Origin: Hyphococcus flavus
GTDB taxonomy: Bacteria > Pseudomonadota > Alphaproteobacteria > Caulobacterales > Parvularculaceae
Direction: 5' to 3'
DNA: 64,000 nucleotides
NCBI RefSeq assembly: GCF_028748065.1
Contig: NZ_CP118166.1
Location: 1,937,501 to 2,001,500, forward strand
A model generated the notes under the pieces. The model searched no databases. It saw nothing but the letters and a program-made list of their open reading frames with translations, and had not been told where the DNA came from. The translations under genes and the position numbers were made by a program. Position 1 is the stretch's first letter, and each line of letters begins with the position of its first letter. Shown here one piece after another: positions 25,943 through 35,589 of this stretch.

Positions 25943-27259
25943 TTAGGCAACGGTGTTATAAATCAACGGCCGCGCCTCCGGCTTGGTATCTGATATAACG
26001 CATGCATCCGAATAGGCGGCAATTGCTTTATTCAAAGCATCTTTGCTGGCGGCGCGGGCTATCGCTAACGGCCTTTCATTGCCGACAGCCGCGCCGGTGG
26101 GTGCTATATCTGTGAAACCTACTGATAGATCAAGCCTATCGTCAGTGCGTTGACGTCCGCCGCCGAGATCGACAATCGCTTCACCAATACGGCGCGTATT
26201 TATTTCCGAGAGGAAGCCGGTCTTCCCTGGCATCACAACAGCCGCGTATTTTGCATTTGGCAAATATGTTTCATGCTTTTCCATGAAGTCGGCAGGCCCG
26301 CCCAGCGCGGCAACCATTTTTGCAAAAATCTCTGCTGCGCGTCCTGACGTGATTGCACTCTCAATCCGTGTCAGCGCCGTCTCGACGTTTTGTTCGACGC
26401 CAGCACTTGTCAGCATCTCCGCGCACAGGGATTTTATCACTGTATCAAGGCGTTCCTCACGATACTTGTCCGTAAGGTAATGGACAATTTCATCAATTTC
26501 GACGGCGTTTCCCGCAGTTTTGCCTAAAGGCTCGGACATATCGGTAACTAGCGCTCGCGTTTTCAGCTTTGCTTCGTTGCCGGTGGCGACGATGCATTCG
26601 GCAAGCGTGTTCGCTGCTTCCAAGGACGGCATGAATGCGCCAGAACCAGTCTTGATATCCATCACCAATGCCTGATTTCCCGCAGCGATTTTTTTTGACA
26701 GGATTGACGCTGTAATCAGCGGAACGGATTCAATAGTCGCAGTAATATCGCGTAAAGCGTAAAGCTTTCGGTCTGCTGGCGCGAGCTCGCCGGTTTGTCC
26801 GATAATGGCGCAGCCTGTTTCTCTGACGACGCGTTTGAATTCATCAATGCCTGGCTGCACCCGATATCCCGGGATGCTTTCAATTTTATCGAGGGTGCCG
26901 CCTGAGTGGCCAAGGCCGCGGCCAGATATCATCGGGACATAACATCCACATGCGGCCGCAATGGGCGCTAGCGCAAAGCTGACCTTGTCGCCGACACCGC
27001 CGGTTGAATGCTTGTCAACGACAGGGCCGGCAAGATTTTCGCCAGCCCAGTCTATTACGTCACCGGAGCGCGCCATGGCGATGGTCAGCTTACTGATTTC
27101 GTTTTCAGTCATGGAGCGAAAAAAAACCGCCATGGCGAAAGCAGCAGCTTGTTCATTTGGCAATGTGTTATTGGAAAGACCGGAAACAATTCGGTTTATC
27201 TCAGCCTCATCCAGTTCGCCGCCGTCACGCTTTTTTCTGATGATTTCTTCAATCCGCAT
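25943..27259 (-). CDS. deoA: thymidine phosphorylase
   Basis: 438 residues. It releases thymine or uracil and deoxyribose-1-phosphate. Motifs: KHSTGGVGDKVS (phosphate-binding), SGRGLGHSGGTLDK, and MDIKTGSGAFM. An alpha N-terminal domain (~1-70), central glycosyltransferase-like domain and C-terminal domain are all present. It is first of seven leftward nucleoside genes. The ATG is preceded by CAGGAG at 11 bases, a somewhat long spacing. Confidence 0.95.
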   Translation of the reverse strand: MRIEEIIRKKRDGGELDEAEINRIVSGLSNNTLPNEQAAAFAMAVFFRSMTENEISKLTIAMARSGDVIDWAGENLAGPVVDKHSTGGVGDKVSFALAPIAAACGCYVPMISGRGLGHSGGTLDKIESIPGYRVQPGIDEFKRVVRETGCAIIGQTGELAPADRKLYALRDITATIESVPLITASILSKKIAAGNQALVMDIKTGSGAFMPSLEAANTLAECIVATGNEAKLKTRALVTDMSEPLGKTAGNAVEIDEIVHYLTDKYREERLDTVIKSLCAEMLTSAGVEQNVETALTRIESAITSGRAAEIFAKMVAALGGPADFMEKHETYLPNAKYAAVVMPGKTGFLSEINTRRIGEAIVDLGGGRQRTDDRLDLSVGFTDIAPTGAAVGNERPLAIARAASKDALNKAIAAYSDACVISDTKPEARPLIYNTVA

Positions 27260-27316
27260 GTCTTGCGGCGTCTCCTGTACGTGGTGAGTTTAAATATACT
27301 GTTGCATGAAACACAA

Positions 27317-27331
27317 GGCTGCAGATCAGCC
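27317..27331 (-). terminator. weak hairpin between the TetR-fusion gene and deoA
   Basis: GGCTG/CAGCC arms with a 5-base loop directly after the regulator stop, followed on the minus strand by a T-rich but interrupted run. It could partly terminate the regulator transcript or act in the deoA leader; the short stem makes either uncertain. Confidence 0.3.
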
Positions 27332-27333
27332 GT

Positions 27334-28569
27334 CTAGATGTCAGCGAAGAGACCGAACGAAATTGTTGATGCATACATACGGGATGCATCGTCGCGCGGC
27401 AACGGCCCTGCCCATCGCCGCAGTTCATAAGCACCGTTTAAAGTTGACATCATCATCTGGCTGGCGATGAAAGGATCGACAGCACGCACTGATCCTTCAG
27501 CGATCCCGTCCACAAGCATGCCGGCAAAACGCCGTGCTACACGGTTTGAGCGCTCAATAATAGTACTGCGGATATCTGTTGGAAGCGCATGCAATGCAGT
27601 GGTCCGCAATAAAGGAAAGTCACTGTTGAACTGTATATCGATCAGCGTCGCCATGCTGGATGAAAGGCGGAGCCAGTAATCACCTTCCATTTCTAACGCA
27701 CGCAATTGTGTTCTCGAAACGCAGCTATAGCTCATACGAAAACATTCAATGACAAGGTCGTCTTTCTTGTCCAGGTGATGGTAGAAGCTGCCCTTAGTAA
27801 CGTTTAACTTGTCAGCAATTCGATTCACTGATGCGCCGCGATAACCGCGTTCATTTATCAAGTGTGTCGCCGCGCGTAAAAACGCATTTGTCATATCTCC
27901 TGGATGCGTTTCACTAGAATCGGCTGGATTTAATAAAATCGGATCCCAGCCAGAGCTGTCGAAAGCAACTCCTTTATCGAAAACAGAAAACATGCGGTCA
28001 GTTAGGCGGGTAAAATCAGAAATCGAATATTGCGTCACCCACGCGGGCAGCCAGAACATGCTTTCAACGAGCGCATGGGTGCGTGCAACGTTCAAGGCTT
28101 TAAGCCGGTCATCGCTCGTGTCGCCAAAAAACGCCCGCAGTCGGCGAAAAAAGTCGATGTAGCGATTGGAAAGCTCTTTCCTGTATGGGTCTTCGAGCGT
28201 GCGAATGTCAGAAAGGTGCGCCATAGGCGGGCATTCCTGACGTCTGATACGCGCATGTAGATCGAATGACGCACCGATATAATTGGCGACTTTTTCCCGA
28301 GCTGAGGGAGCGGTTTCAGACTGCGCGAGGAGGTTTTCCAACTGCTCTATGGAGCGATGCATGACGGCAGCGGCAAGCTGTTCCTTGCGTTTGAAGTAAT
28401 AAGTGACGCTCGTCGTGTTCAGATCAACAAGCTTTGCAACGTCAACAAACGTCATCCCCTTTACGCCATGAGCGTTGATCAGATGGGTTGCGGCATAGAT
28501 GATACGTTCGCGCTTTTCGTAAAAGCGGTTTGTCGAAGTTGATAAAGGCGGCGCTTCAGTGACGCTCAT
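27334..28569 (-). CDS. transcriptional regulator with two fused TetR units
   Basis: 411 residues containing two TetR-type helix-turn-helix heads: about 17-65 (TFVDVAKLVDLNTTSVTYYF) and about 228-275 (SVNRIADKLNVTKGSFYHHL), each followed by a helical ligand-binding-like region. A normal TetR protein is ~200 residues, so this is a covalent pseudo-dimer, not a sequencing artefact, since the frame is continuous. It lies immediately upstream of deoA and divergent from the beta-oxidation gene, so either may be its target. ATG 28569 is chosen over a TTG two codons upstream. Confidence 0.9.
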   Translation of the reverse strand: MSVTEAPPLSTSTNRFYEKRERIIYAATHLINAHGVKGMTFVDVAKLVDLNTTSVTYYFKRKEQLAAAVMHRSIEQLENLLAQSETAPSAREKVANYIGASFDLHARIRRQECPPMAHLSDIRTLEDPYRKELSNRYIDFFRRLRAFFGDTSDDRLKALNVARTHALVESMFWLPAWVTQYSISDFTRLTDRMFSVFDKGVAFDSSGWDPILLNPADSSETHPGDMTNAFLRAATHLINERGYRGASVNRIADKLNVTKGSFYHHLDKKDDLVIECFRMSYSCVSRTQLRALEMEGDYWLRLSSSMATLIDIQFNSDFPLLRTTALHALPTDIRSTIIERSNRVARRFAGMLVDGIAEGSVRAVDPFIASQMMMSTLNGAYELRRWAGPLPRDDASRMYASTISFGLFADI

Positions 28570-28657
28570 ACACAAAGCTTTGATTTGGGGTCATGACAGG
28601 TCCTGCCCAAAAATGTCGGGCCTTGATTCATCACGCGCCCGGTATTTAAAACCGCTG

Positions 28658-28709
28658 TTCATTTAACATGAAGGTTAGTGTTGAAATCCATATATTACAA
28701 GGCGATAAG
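28658..28709 (+). promoter_or_regulatory. candidate operator and promoter for the beta-oxidation gene
   Basis: A perfect inverted repeat TTCAT-N5-ATGAA (28658-28672) lies just upstream of TTGAAA (28681-28686), 17 bases and GATAAG (28704-28709), a plausible sigma70 promoter reading right. The position between the divergent TetR-fusion gene and the fatty-acid gene makes it a reasonable regulator site. Assigned by eye only. Confidence 0.35.
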
Positions 28710-28816
28710 GCGTATTCCAGTTTCTGCTGCATAGAATTTAGTGCGTAAGGTACGGATTTAATCATTTGGGCGATTGATGCGCTGCACATTCACCCAGCTC
28801 AGGCCAAGAGGGAAAG

Positions 28817-30874
28817 ATGTCTGTTATCACCACACGAAAAGAAGATGGTCTTTTAATCGTATCCTCAAATAATCCGCCGGTTAACGCACTTGGTCAGGCA
28901 GTGAGAGCCGGGTTGGCCGCAGCGATTAAAGAGGCCTCTGGTGATAGCGAAGTAAGAGCAGTTGTTATTCGGTGCGAAGGCAGAACATTTTTTGCTGGCG
29001 CCGATATTACCGAATTTGGCAAACCGCCTGTTGGGCCATCCCTGCCTGAAGTAGTCGATTTAATTGAAGCAAGTACGAAGCCGGTTGTAGCTGCAATCCA
29101 CGGCACAGCGCTTGGCGGCGGCCTAGAGGTGGCGCTTGGGTGTCATTACCGCATTGCAGTTCCCTCCGCGAAGCTCGGTCTGCCGGAAGTCAAACTCGGC
29201 ATCCTGCCGGGCGCCGGCGGCACGCAGCGGCTGCCGCGTATTGTCGGTGTTGGCGATGCTTTGCAGATGATTGTGACCGGCGATCCGATCGGTGCGAAAA
29301 AAGCGGCGGATATCGGACTGGTGGACAGGCTTGCAGATGAAAGCGCGCTTGATGCTGACGCGATCGTGTTTGCAAAAGAGATTGCGGGCAAGGCATCGCA
29401 TCCGAAATCCAGCGAGCGCGCCGATAAGATTTCAGAAGCGGCGGCGAACCCGCAGGTTTTCGAGGATTTCAAGCAAAAGAATGCGAAACGGTTGCGCGGT
29501 TTTGAAGCCCCTGCGGCATGCATAGAAGCCGTGCGGGCTGCGGTTGAACTTCCCTATGCGGATGGCGTTAAAAAAGAACGCACGCTTTTCATGAAGCTTG
29601 TCATGGGCGATCAGTCGAAGGCGCTGCGCCATGTATTCTTTTCTGAGCGTGCGGCGTCAAAGATCGACGATATTCCAGCTGATACGGCTCTTATTCCGAT
29701 CAAAAAAGTCGGCGTTCTCGGCGCGGGCACCATGGGCGGCGGCATTTCCATGAATTTTCTTTCCGCCGGACTTCCGGTGACCATTCTGGAACGGGAACAG
29801 GAAGCGCTTGATCGCGGCGTCGGTATTATCCGCAAGAATTACGAACGCACGGCTTCGCGCGGTAAGATGACAGACGTGCAAGTCGAAAAAGCCATGGGGC
29901 TTTTGACGCCCACTTTATCTTACGATGATCTTGCCGATTGCGATCTCGTGATCGAGGCGGTTTTCGAAAACATGGACGTCAAAAAGGAAGTATTAAAAAC
30001 CCTCGATAGCATTGTAAAGGACGGCGCCATTCTCGCAACGAACACAAGCTATCTGGATGTTGACGAAATCGCTGCCGTGACCAAACGGCCGGAATCGGTT
30101 ATCGGGCTGCATTTCTTTTCACCAGCGAACATAATGCGGCTTTTGGAAATCGTGCGCGGCGATAAGACGTCCGCGTCCGTATTGAAAACGTCCATGGCGT
30201 TATCAAAGCAGATCAAAAAAGTGGCGGTGGTTGCCGGGGTTTGTCATGGGTTTATCGGCAATCGCATGTTGCGCCAGCGTCAGGATCAGGCGCAGGCGAT
30301 TATTCTCGAAGGCGCAAAGCCATGGGATGTTGACCGGGTGCTGACGGAATTCGGCCTGCCCATGGGGCCGTTCCAGATGGCGGATCTCGCTGGCCTCGAT
30401 CTTGGCTGGAGCAAAGAGACGTCTTCAAGTTCCACTGTGCGCGAAGTTTTATGCGAACGCGACCGGCGCGGTCAGAAAACCGGCAAGGGGTTTTATGACT
30501 ACGATGAGAATCGCCGTGGATCGCCATCAGAAGAAGTTGAAGAGATTATTGCTGAATTCGCAGCAAAGTCCGGCAAGGAACAGCGCGACGTTAGCGATCA
30601 GGAAATTCTCGAACGCCTGCTGTACCCGATGGTGAACGAAGGCGCAAAAATTCTTGAAGAAGGAAAGGCGCAACGCGCATCCGATATCGATATCGTCTGG
30701 CTCAACGGTTACGGCTGGCCGGCGTATACGGGTGGGCCCATGTTCTGGGCGGACACAGTCGGATTGCAATCAATCGTTGACGGTCTGAAAAAACACGAAA
30801 CTGCATTCGGGTCAGGCTTTGAAATTTCAAAGCTGCTCAAAGAAAAGGCCGCCAATGGCGAAACATTTAACTAA
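28817..30874 (+). CDS. bifunctional enoyl-CoA hydratase / 3-hydroxyacyl-CoA dehydrogenase
   Basis: 685 residues: an N-terminal crotonase domain (~1-190; oxyanion GTALGGGLE, acidic residue in [16 protein letters not shown]), a linker, an NAD-binding domain (~295-475; [12 protein letters not shown]) and a C-terminal dehydrogenase domain repeated twice (~480-670; catalytic His in [11 protein letters not shown]). It performs hydration and oxidation of enoyl-CoAs in beta-oxidation, with the layout of peroxisomal-type MFE1/FadJ. A good ribosome binding site (GAGGGAAAG) precedes the ATG. It could also process acyl-CoAs from the neighbouring 2-oxoacid dehydrogenase operon. The 3' end overlaps the convergent aminotransferase by 8 bases. 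Confidence 0.93.
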   Translation: MSVITTRKEDGLLIVSSNNPPVNALGQAVRAGLAAAIKEASGDSEVRAVVIRCEGRTFFAGADITEFGKPPVGPSLPEVVDLIEASTKPVVAAIHGTALGGGLEVALGCHYRIAVPSAKLGLPEVKLGILPGAGGTQRLPRIVGVGDALQMIVTGDPIGAKKAADIGLVDRLADESALDADAIVFAKEIAGKASHPKSSERADKISEAAANPQVFEDFKQKNAKRLRGFEAPAACIEAVRAAVELPYADGVKKERTLFMKLVMGDQSKALRHVFFSERAASKIDDIPADTALIPIKKVGVLGAGTMGGGISMNFLSAGLPVTILEREQEALDRGVGIIRKNYERTASRGKMTDVQVEKAMGLLTPTLSYDDLADCDLVIEAVFENMDVKKEVLKTLDSIVKDGAILATNTSYLDVDEIAAVTKRPESVIGLHFFSPANIMRLLEIVRGDKTSASVLKTSMALSKQIKKVAVVAGVCHGFIGNRMLRQRQDQAQAIILEGAKPWDVDRVLTEFGLPMGPFQMADLAGLDLGWSKETSSSSTVREVLCERDRRGQKTGKGFYDYDENRRGSPSEEVEEIIAEFAAKSGKEQRDVSDQEILERLLYPMVNEGAKILEEGKAQRASDIDIVWLNGYGWPAYTGGPMFWADTVGLQSIVDGLKKHETAFGSGFEISKLLKEKAANGETFN

Positions 30875-32060
30875 GGACTACGTCCTTGTATGCGGCGACG
30901 AGCGCTTCAACATTGCCGGTATTGACGCCGCACATGTTGATGCGGCCGTTGCCGGTCATGTAAACGCCGTGCTTGTCGCGGAATATTTCGGTCTGTTCCT
31001 TCGTCACCGGCAGCATTGAGAACATGCCGCGCTGGCGCGTTATGAAGTCAAGTTCATCGCCGAGCTGCATTTCCTGTGCTGTCTTAACCAGCAGTTCACG
31101 ATTGCCGATCACGGCCTCGCGCATATCCGACAGTTCGCTACGCCACATCGCGCTCAGGTCGATATCTTGCAGTATGCTTGAAACTATCAATCCGCCATGC
31201 CCCGGCGGCATGGAATACATGCCGCGTGCAAGAGAAGTCATGTGGCTGATGAGCGCTTTAGTATGGTCGGCGCTTTCACCGACGGCAATCAGCGCGCCTG
31301 CCCGTTCGCGATATAGTCCGAAATTTTTCGAACATGAATACGAAATAAGCGTTGATGGTAAACGCCGTGCCGCTTCGCGCACCATGTAAGCATCATTATC
31401 AAGGCCTTCGCCAAATCCGTGATAAGCGGTATCGATAAAGACAACAAAATTCTGCTTTTCAGCGGCGTCAAAAATTGTATCGATCTGTTCACGGGTGAGG
31501 TCGGCTCCAGTCGGATTATGGCAACAACCATGCAGAAGCAGAACATCATCAGCCTCAAGCTTTTCAACGCCGCTCATAAAGTCATCAAAGTCGATGACGC
31601 AGTTTTCCTTATTATAAAACGGCAGCGCGATGACTTCGAGGCCCGCCGCACTCAGCAGCGGTTTATGGTTGGCCCAGGTTGGTTCGCCAACATAAACCTT
31701 ATTTGCGCCTGCACGCTTCAACAACTCGCCGCCGATGCGCAACGCGCCACAGCCGCCAGGCGTTTGCACTGCGAGCGCACGTGCGTCTTTCACCGCCGGG
31801 TGTTTTTCGCTGAGCAATAAATTGACGATTGCATCACCAAAGCCTGGCGCGCCCTCGGGCGGCAGGTAACTTTTGGTTGATTCGTTATCGACTATCTGAG
31901 TTTGCGCACGTTTTACGGCTTTCATCACAGGCGTTTGATTATCAGGGGTACGAAAAACACCTACGCCAAGATCGATCTTGTTTTCTCGCGGATCGGCGCG
32001 AAAAGCGGCTGAAAGCCCAAGGATGGCGTCTGGCGCCAAGAGATCCAGATCAGATAACAT
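30867..32060 (-). CDS. aspartate/aromatic aminotransferase (class I, AspC/TyrB type)
   Basis: 397 residues, standard length. It is PLP-dependent; the lysine that binds PLP is in SYSCSKNFGLYRER and the PLP-contact block is LLHGCCHNPTGAD. It transfers amino groups between aspartate or aromatic amino acids and 2-oxoglutarate. It lies 15 bases downstream of the E2 gene in the same leftward operon, so it may generate the 2-oxoacid fed to the E1/E2 complex. Substrate preference cannot be read from the sequence. Confidence 0.92.
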   Translation of the reverse strand: MLSDLDLLAPDAILGLSAAFRADPRENKIDLGVGVFRTPDNQTPVMKAVKRAQTQIVDNESTKSYLPPEGAPGFGDAIVNLLLSEKHPAVKDARALAVQTPGGCGALRIGGELLKRAGANKVYVGEPTWANHKPLLSAAGLEVIALPFYNKENCVIDFDDFMSGVEKLEADDVLLLHGCCHNPTGADLTREQIDTIFDAAEKQNFVVFIDTAYHGFGEGLDNDAYMVREAARRLPSTLISYSCSKNFGLYRERAGALIAVGESADHTKALISHMTSLARGMYSMPPGHGGLIVSSILQDIDLSAMWRSELSDMREAVIGNRELLVKTAQEMQLGDELDFITRQRGMFSMLPVTKEQTEIFRDKHGVYMTGNGRINMCGVNTGNVEALVAAYKDVVLS

Positions 32061-32075
32061 TTACGCCCCTAAAGT

Positions 32076-33305
32076 TTATTGCGGCCAGTTCTCTAGCACT
32101 TCGACGAAGCGAGACAACCACGCATTGGTTTGCGATCCGTCAAGGACGCGGTGGTCTATTGTCAATGTGACGTAGCACATAGGCCGAATTTGCATGGAAT
32201 CAACACCATCGACAGTTTTAACAATTACGCGCTTTTCCAGTTTGCCAACGCCAAGGATCGCCGATTGCGGCTGGTTGATGATGATGGGCGAGGCGACTAG
32301 CGATCCTGATGTGCCATGATTAGAGATTGAAAATGTTCCGCCGCGCACGTCTTCAGGTGCTAAAGCCCCGTTACGCGCTTTTTCGGTGAGGCGTTGCAGT
32401 TCTCCGGCGATATCGAACAGCGATCGGCGCTGGGCTTGTTGCACGACCGGCACGATGAGGCCTTTATCGCCTAGCGCCGTGCCGACACCGATATTTACGT
32501 CTTCAAAGACTTCAAGGCAATCGTCATGCCACTGGCTGTTCACCGTCGGCGATACGCGCATGGCTTCGACCGAGGCGACAAGCATATATGCGGTGTAAGT
32601 TAGGTTGACGCCGCGGCGGGCGTAATCTTCCTTGTTTTTTGCGCGGTGCGCCATGATGGCGGAAAAGTCCGCCTCGAATACAGCCGTCACATGCGGCGCC
32701 GTCGCAACGGAGTGAGACATATGTTCGGCGATTCGCCGGCGCATGCGGTCGTGCGGGATTTTTTCAGAACGACCTGTTCCGCTTGAAGGTGCGCGGGCGA
32801 GCGTCGGCGTCTTCCTCTGTTGTTTCCGGCCGTCGTCTTTCAGATAGGTTTCGACATCGGCGCGCGTAAGGCGCCCATCTTTTCCCGTACCGTCGATTTG
32901 CGCGGGATCAAGATCGTTTTCGAGAACCAGCCTGCGCACCGATGGCGACAGCCGATTTTCTTTATCCGCTACCGCAGCGGCCGCGACTTTCGCCGCGCCG
33001 TTGGTTTTCGGTTTGTGTGTTTCTTGTTTGGGTTCTTCTGTATCCGGTTTCGGCGCCGCGCTCATGGCGCCCTCGCCGATACGGCCAAGGACGGCGCCGG
33101 GTTCCGCTGCGCCGTCTTCGGAGACAACGATTTCTTTCAATACGCCGCTTGCGGGCGCAGGTACTTCGACGGCGACTTTATCAGTTTCAAGCTCGACCAG
33201 CGGATCGCCTTCGGCGACGTTTTCACCGATCTTTTTCAGCCAGCTTCGAACGACGGCCTGGGTGCCTTCCTGTTCGACTGGGGCCAGAACATCAGTATCA
33301 GTCAT
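32076..33305 (-). CDS. dihydrolipoamide acyltransferase (E2) of a 2-oxoacid dehydrogenase
   Basis: 409 residues: one lipoyl domain (~1-78, lipoyl Lys43 in ETDKVAVEV), an Ala/Lys/Pro linker, a peripheral E1/E3-binding domain (~117-153; SPSVRRLVLENDLDP) and a catalytic acyltransferase core (~180-409) ending with the DHRVLDG active site. It takes the acyl group from the fused E1 gene 14 bases upstream. The fused E1 partner favours a branched-chain-type complex over pyruvate dehydrogenase. No E3 (lipoamide dehydrogenase) gene is nearby. Confidence 0.93.
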   Translation of the reverse strand: MTDTDVLAPVEQEGTQAVVRSWLKKIGENVAEGDPLVELETDKVAVEVPAPASGVLKEIVVSEDGAAEPGAVLGRIGEGAMSAAPKPDTEEPKQETHKPKTNGAAKVAAAAVADKENRLSPSVRRLVLENDLDPAQIDGTGKDGRLTRADVETYLKDDGRKQQRKTPTLARAPSSGTGRSEKIPHDRMRRRIAEHMSHSVATAPHVTAVFEADFSAIMAHRAKNKEDYARRGVNLTYTAYMLVASVEAMRVSPTVNSQWHDDCLEVFEDVNIGVGTALGDKGLIVPVVQQAQRRSLFDIAGELQRLTEKARNGALAPEDVRGGTFSISNHGTSGSLVASPIIINQPQSAILGVGKLEKRVIVKTVDGVDSMQIRPMCYVTLTIDHRVLDGSQTNAWLSRFVEVLENWPQ

Positions 33306-33319
33306 ATAAAATCTCTACC

Positions 33320-35428
33320 TTAAAATGCGCAGAGTTCATCTATCTTGGCAGCGATGCGGTCCGCATCCGGAACAACCACATTCAACAAGACAGGGTTATG
33401 GGGGCTCGGTACATCGGGCATGGTGAGGCGAGAAACCGGCGCGTCAAGGTCAAGGAACGCTTCATCGGCGACAACGCCCGCAATCTCACCGCCAAAGCCG
33501 CCGGTCTGCAAGTCTTCATGAACGATCAGGCAACGATGGGTTTTCGCAACCGATGCCAGCACCGTTTCCTTGTCCCACGGCATGAGCGTTCTGAGATCAA
33601 TGACTTCAACGCTGCGGTACGACGCTTCTGCCGCCTTTTCGCAGCGTTCCACCATAGCGCCCCAGGCGACGAGCGTAATGTCGTCGCCTTCCTTCGTCAC
33701 TTTAGCCTTGCCGAACGGCAGCATGTATTTGTCGCCGGGATAGGGTCGGCGCGCCCATGCGGCGTCGAGCATGGCGCGGTGTTCAAGGAACATTACAGGG
33801 TCATCGCCGCGCAGCGCGGTGCGCAACAACCCGACGGCGTCTTCTGTATTTGACGGTACGGCTACCTTCCAGCCCGGCGAATGCACGAACTGCACTTCGT
33901 TGGTCTGGCTGTGCCAGGGATCGCCGCATTTGAAGAACCCAACCGGCATGCGCACGACCATGGGCGCTGCAAAGCGGTTATTCGTCCGCCAGCGCATAGA
34001 GCCGCAATCGTTGATTTGTTCTGTTGCGGGCTCTGCGTATTTGCGGAACTGGATTTCCGGCACCGGCAACAAACCATTCAGCGCCATGCCGACGGCGCGG
34101 CCGATGATCCCTTCTTCGGAAAGCGATGTGTCAAAGACGCGGTCTTCCCCGTATTTGTCCTGAAGACCGAGCGTTACGGCGTGAACGCCACCCTTCGGGC
34201 CGATGTCTTCGCCAAAGATGACCATTTTGTCGTTCAGCGAAAGTTCATGGTCCAGCACTTTACGGATCGCCGTCACCATGTTGATGCGGTTGCCTTCGGG
34301 CGATGGCGCCGTATCGCCTGAAGGCGCGGTGAAACTTCCCCTTAAGCCGCCTTTTTTTTGCGGTTCGTCGCCAGAGAAAACATTCGTCGCCACAGTCGAC
34401 GGATCGGCAACAGGCAGACTTTCCGCCTTTTCTCTTGCGGCTTCCACATCAGCTTGTGCGCGGTTTTCGATCTCGGCCCACTCGGTCTCAGTAACGAGCG
34501 CAGGAACAAGATTTTCCTTCAGCTTTGGCAGCGGATCGCGCGCCCATTCCTTTTCGACAAATTCTTCGGACTTGTATGTCTGCGTGTCCTGAAAGGAATG
34601 TCCTTGAAGACGCGGCACCGTAAGACGGAGGAGAGCGGGGCCCGTTCCCTCTCGCACTGTCCCGACCGCATCTTTAATCAGCATGGCGGCTTCGGCCGGG
34701 TCGGTTCCGTCGCCGTCGAGGACTTTTAGGTTTTTGAAGCTTGCTAGGTTTGCGGCGATGTTCTGTCCCGGCGTCTGGAAATGCGATGGTACGGAAATGC
34801 CGTAGCCGTTGTCTTCTATATAAAACAGCATCGGCAGCTTTAGCGTCGTCGCCATGGTCAGCGCAGACCAGAAGCCGTTTGTGGCGCATGACGCTTCGCC
34901 GCCGAGGACGACGCCGATGGCGCCTTTATACTCAGGATCTTTTAAGGTTTCTGTACGGAACTTTATCGCCTGGGCCCAGCCGGCGGTGGGCGTGTATTGC
35001 GCGCCGACGCCGCCGCACATGGGCAGTGCAGAAGGGCCGTCGGGGTTAGGATAATTGAAAACAACGCCGATATCGCGTCCGTCGGAGTAACCGCCCGCGC
35101 GCGCCAGTGAAGACCCGAGCGCTTCGACGAGGTCAACGCCTAGCGACAACAGGATCGGGCGGGACCGATAGTAACCGCAGATCGCGTCATGCTTATGTGT
35201 AAGCAGAGTACCTAACAGCACCTGCGCCATGTCGTGGCCGCGCGCTGAAAACTGGTAGAGCACCTTCTTTTCGGGAACGAGCTTTGTTTCCTCAAGCGCA
35301 TCGAGAGCGCGTGAGACTTGCGTCACGTAGGCAATGCGCCGCCAGTTGATGGAGGGGTCGATCAGGTTTGAGGTTCGAGAGGCGTTTGAAGACGGCTCAT
35401 AAGCTTGTTGCGCGGCGCTGTTCGGCAT
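33320..35428 (-). CDS. 2-oxoacid dehydrogenase E1, alpha and beta subunits fused
   Basis: 702 residues. The alpha half (~1-340) holds the thiamine-diphosphate region GGEASCATNGF...IEDNGYGIS (~173-210); the beta half (~375-702) begins INMVTAIRKVLDHEL and has FGEDIGPKGGV and DLRTLMPWD. Separate subunits are usual in branched-chain complexes, so this is a fusion with an acidic linker rich in Ala and Pro. The GDG start of the cofactor motif is GGE here, an atypical form. It decarboxylates a 2-oxoacid, probably branched-chain or aromatic-derived. First gene of a leftward E1-E2-aminotransferase operon; AGGGAG precedes the ATG. Confidence 0.9.
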   Translation of the reverse strand: MPNSAAQQAYEPSSNASRTSNLIDPSINWRRIAYVTQVSRALDALEETKLVPEKKVLYQFSARGHDMAQVLLGTLLTHKHDAICGYYRSRPILLSLGVDLVEALGSSLARAGGYSDGRDIGVVFNYPNPDGPSALPMCGGVGAQYTPTAGWAQAIKFRTETLKDPEYKGAIGVVLGGEASCATNGFWSALTMATTLKLPMLFYIEDNGYGISVPSHFQTPGQNIAANLASFKNLKVLDGDGTDPAEAAMLIKDAVGTVREGTGPALLRLTVPRLQGHSFQDTQTYKSEEFVEKEWARDPLPKLKENLVPALVTETEWAEIENRAQADVEAAREKAESLPVADPSTVATNVFSGDEPQKKGGLRGSFTAPSGDTAPSPEGNRINMVTAIRKVLDHELSLNDKMVIFGEDIGPKGGVHAVTLGLQDKYGEDRVFDTSLSEEGIIGRAVGMALNGLLPVPEIQFRKYAEPATEQINDCGSMRWRTNNRFAAPMVVRMPVGFFKCGDPWHSQTNEVQFVHSPGWKVAVPSNTEDAVGLLRTALRGDDPVMFLEHRAMLDAAWARRPYPGDKYMLPFGKAKVTKEGDDITLVAWGAMVERCEKAAEASYRSVEVIDLRTLMPWDKETVLASVAKTHRCLIVHEDLQTGGFGGEIAGVVADEAFLDLDAPVSRLTMPDVPSPHNPVLLNVVVPDADRIAAKIDELCAF

Positions 35429-35522
35429 TGGGCTGACTCCCTTGGCGGCGAAAACCGCGCGAAATTTAGCATTCTCGCTCGGAAATTGTGTTTCAATTCA
35501 AGGCCAGGATGTCCACAATTAC

Positions 35523-35578
35523 GAAATAATTATTTCATAATATATCATATAGTGATAATATTTATTGAATTCTATCAC
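35523..35578. promoter_or_regulatory. AT-rich operator-like repeats between E1 and the Lrp-type regulator
   Basis: This divergent intergenic region holds a perfect 14-bp palindrome GAAATAATTATTTC (35523-35536), the repeat TATCA-N5-TGATA (35543-35557) and GTGATA...TATCAC arms 15 bases apart (35552-35557 and 35573-35578). AT-rich stacked symmetric sites are typical of Lrp/AsnC binding. The adjacent regulator is the natural candidate. Confidence 0.45.
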
Positions 35579-35589
35579 ATAGGTGAAAG

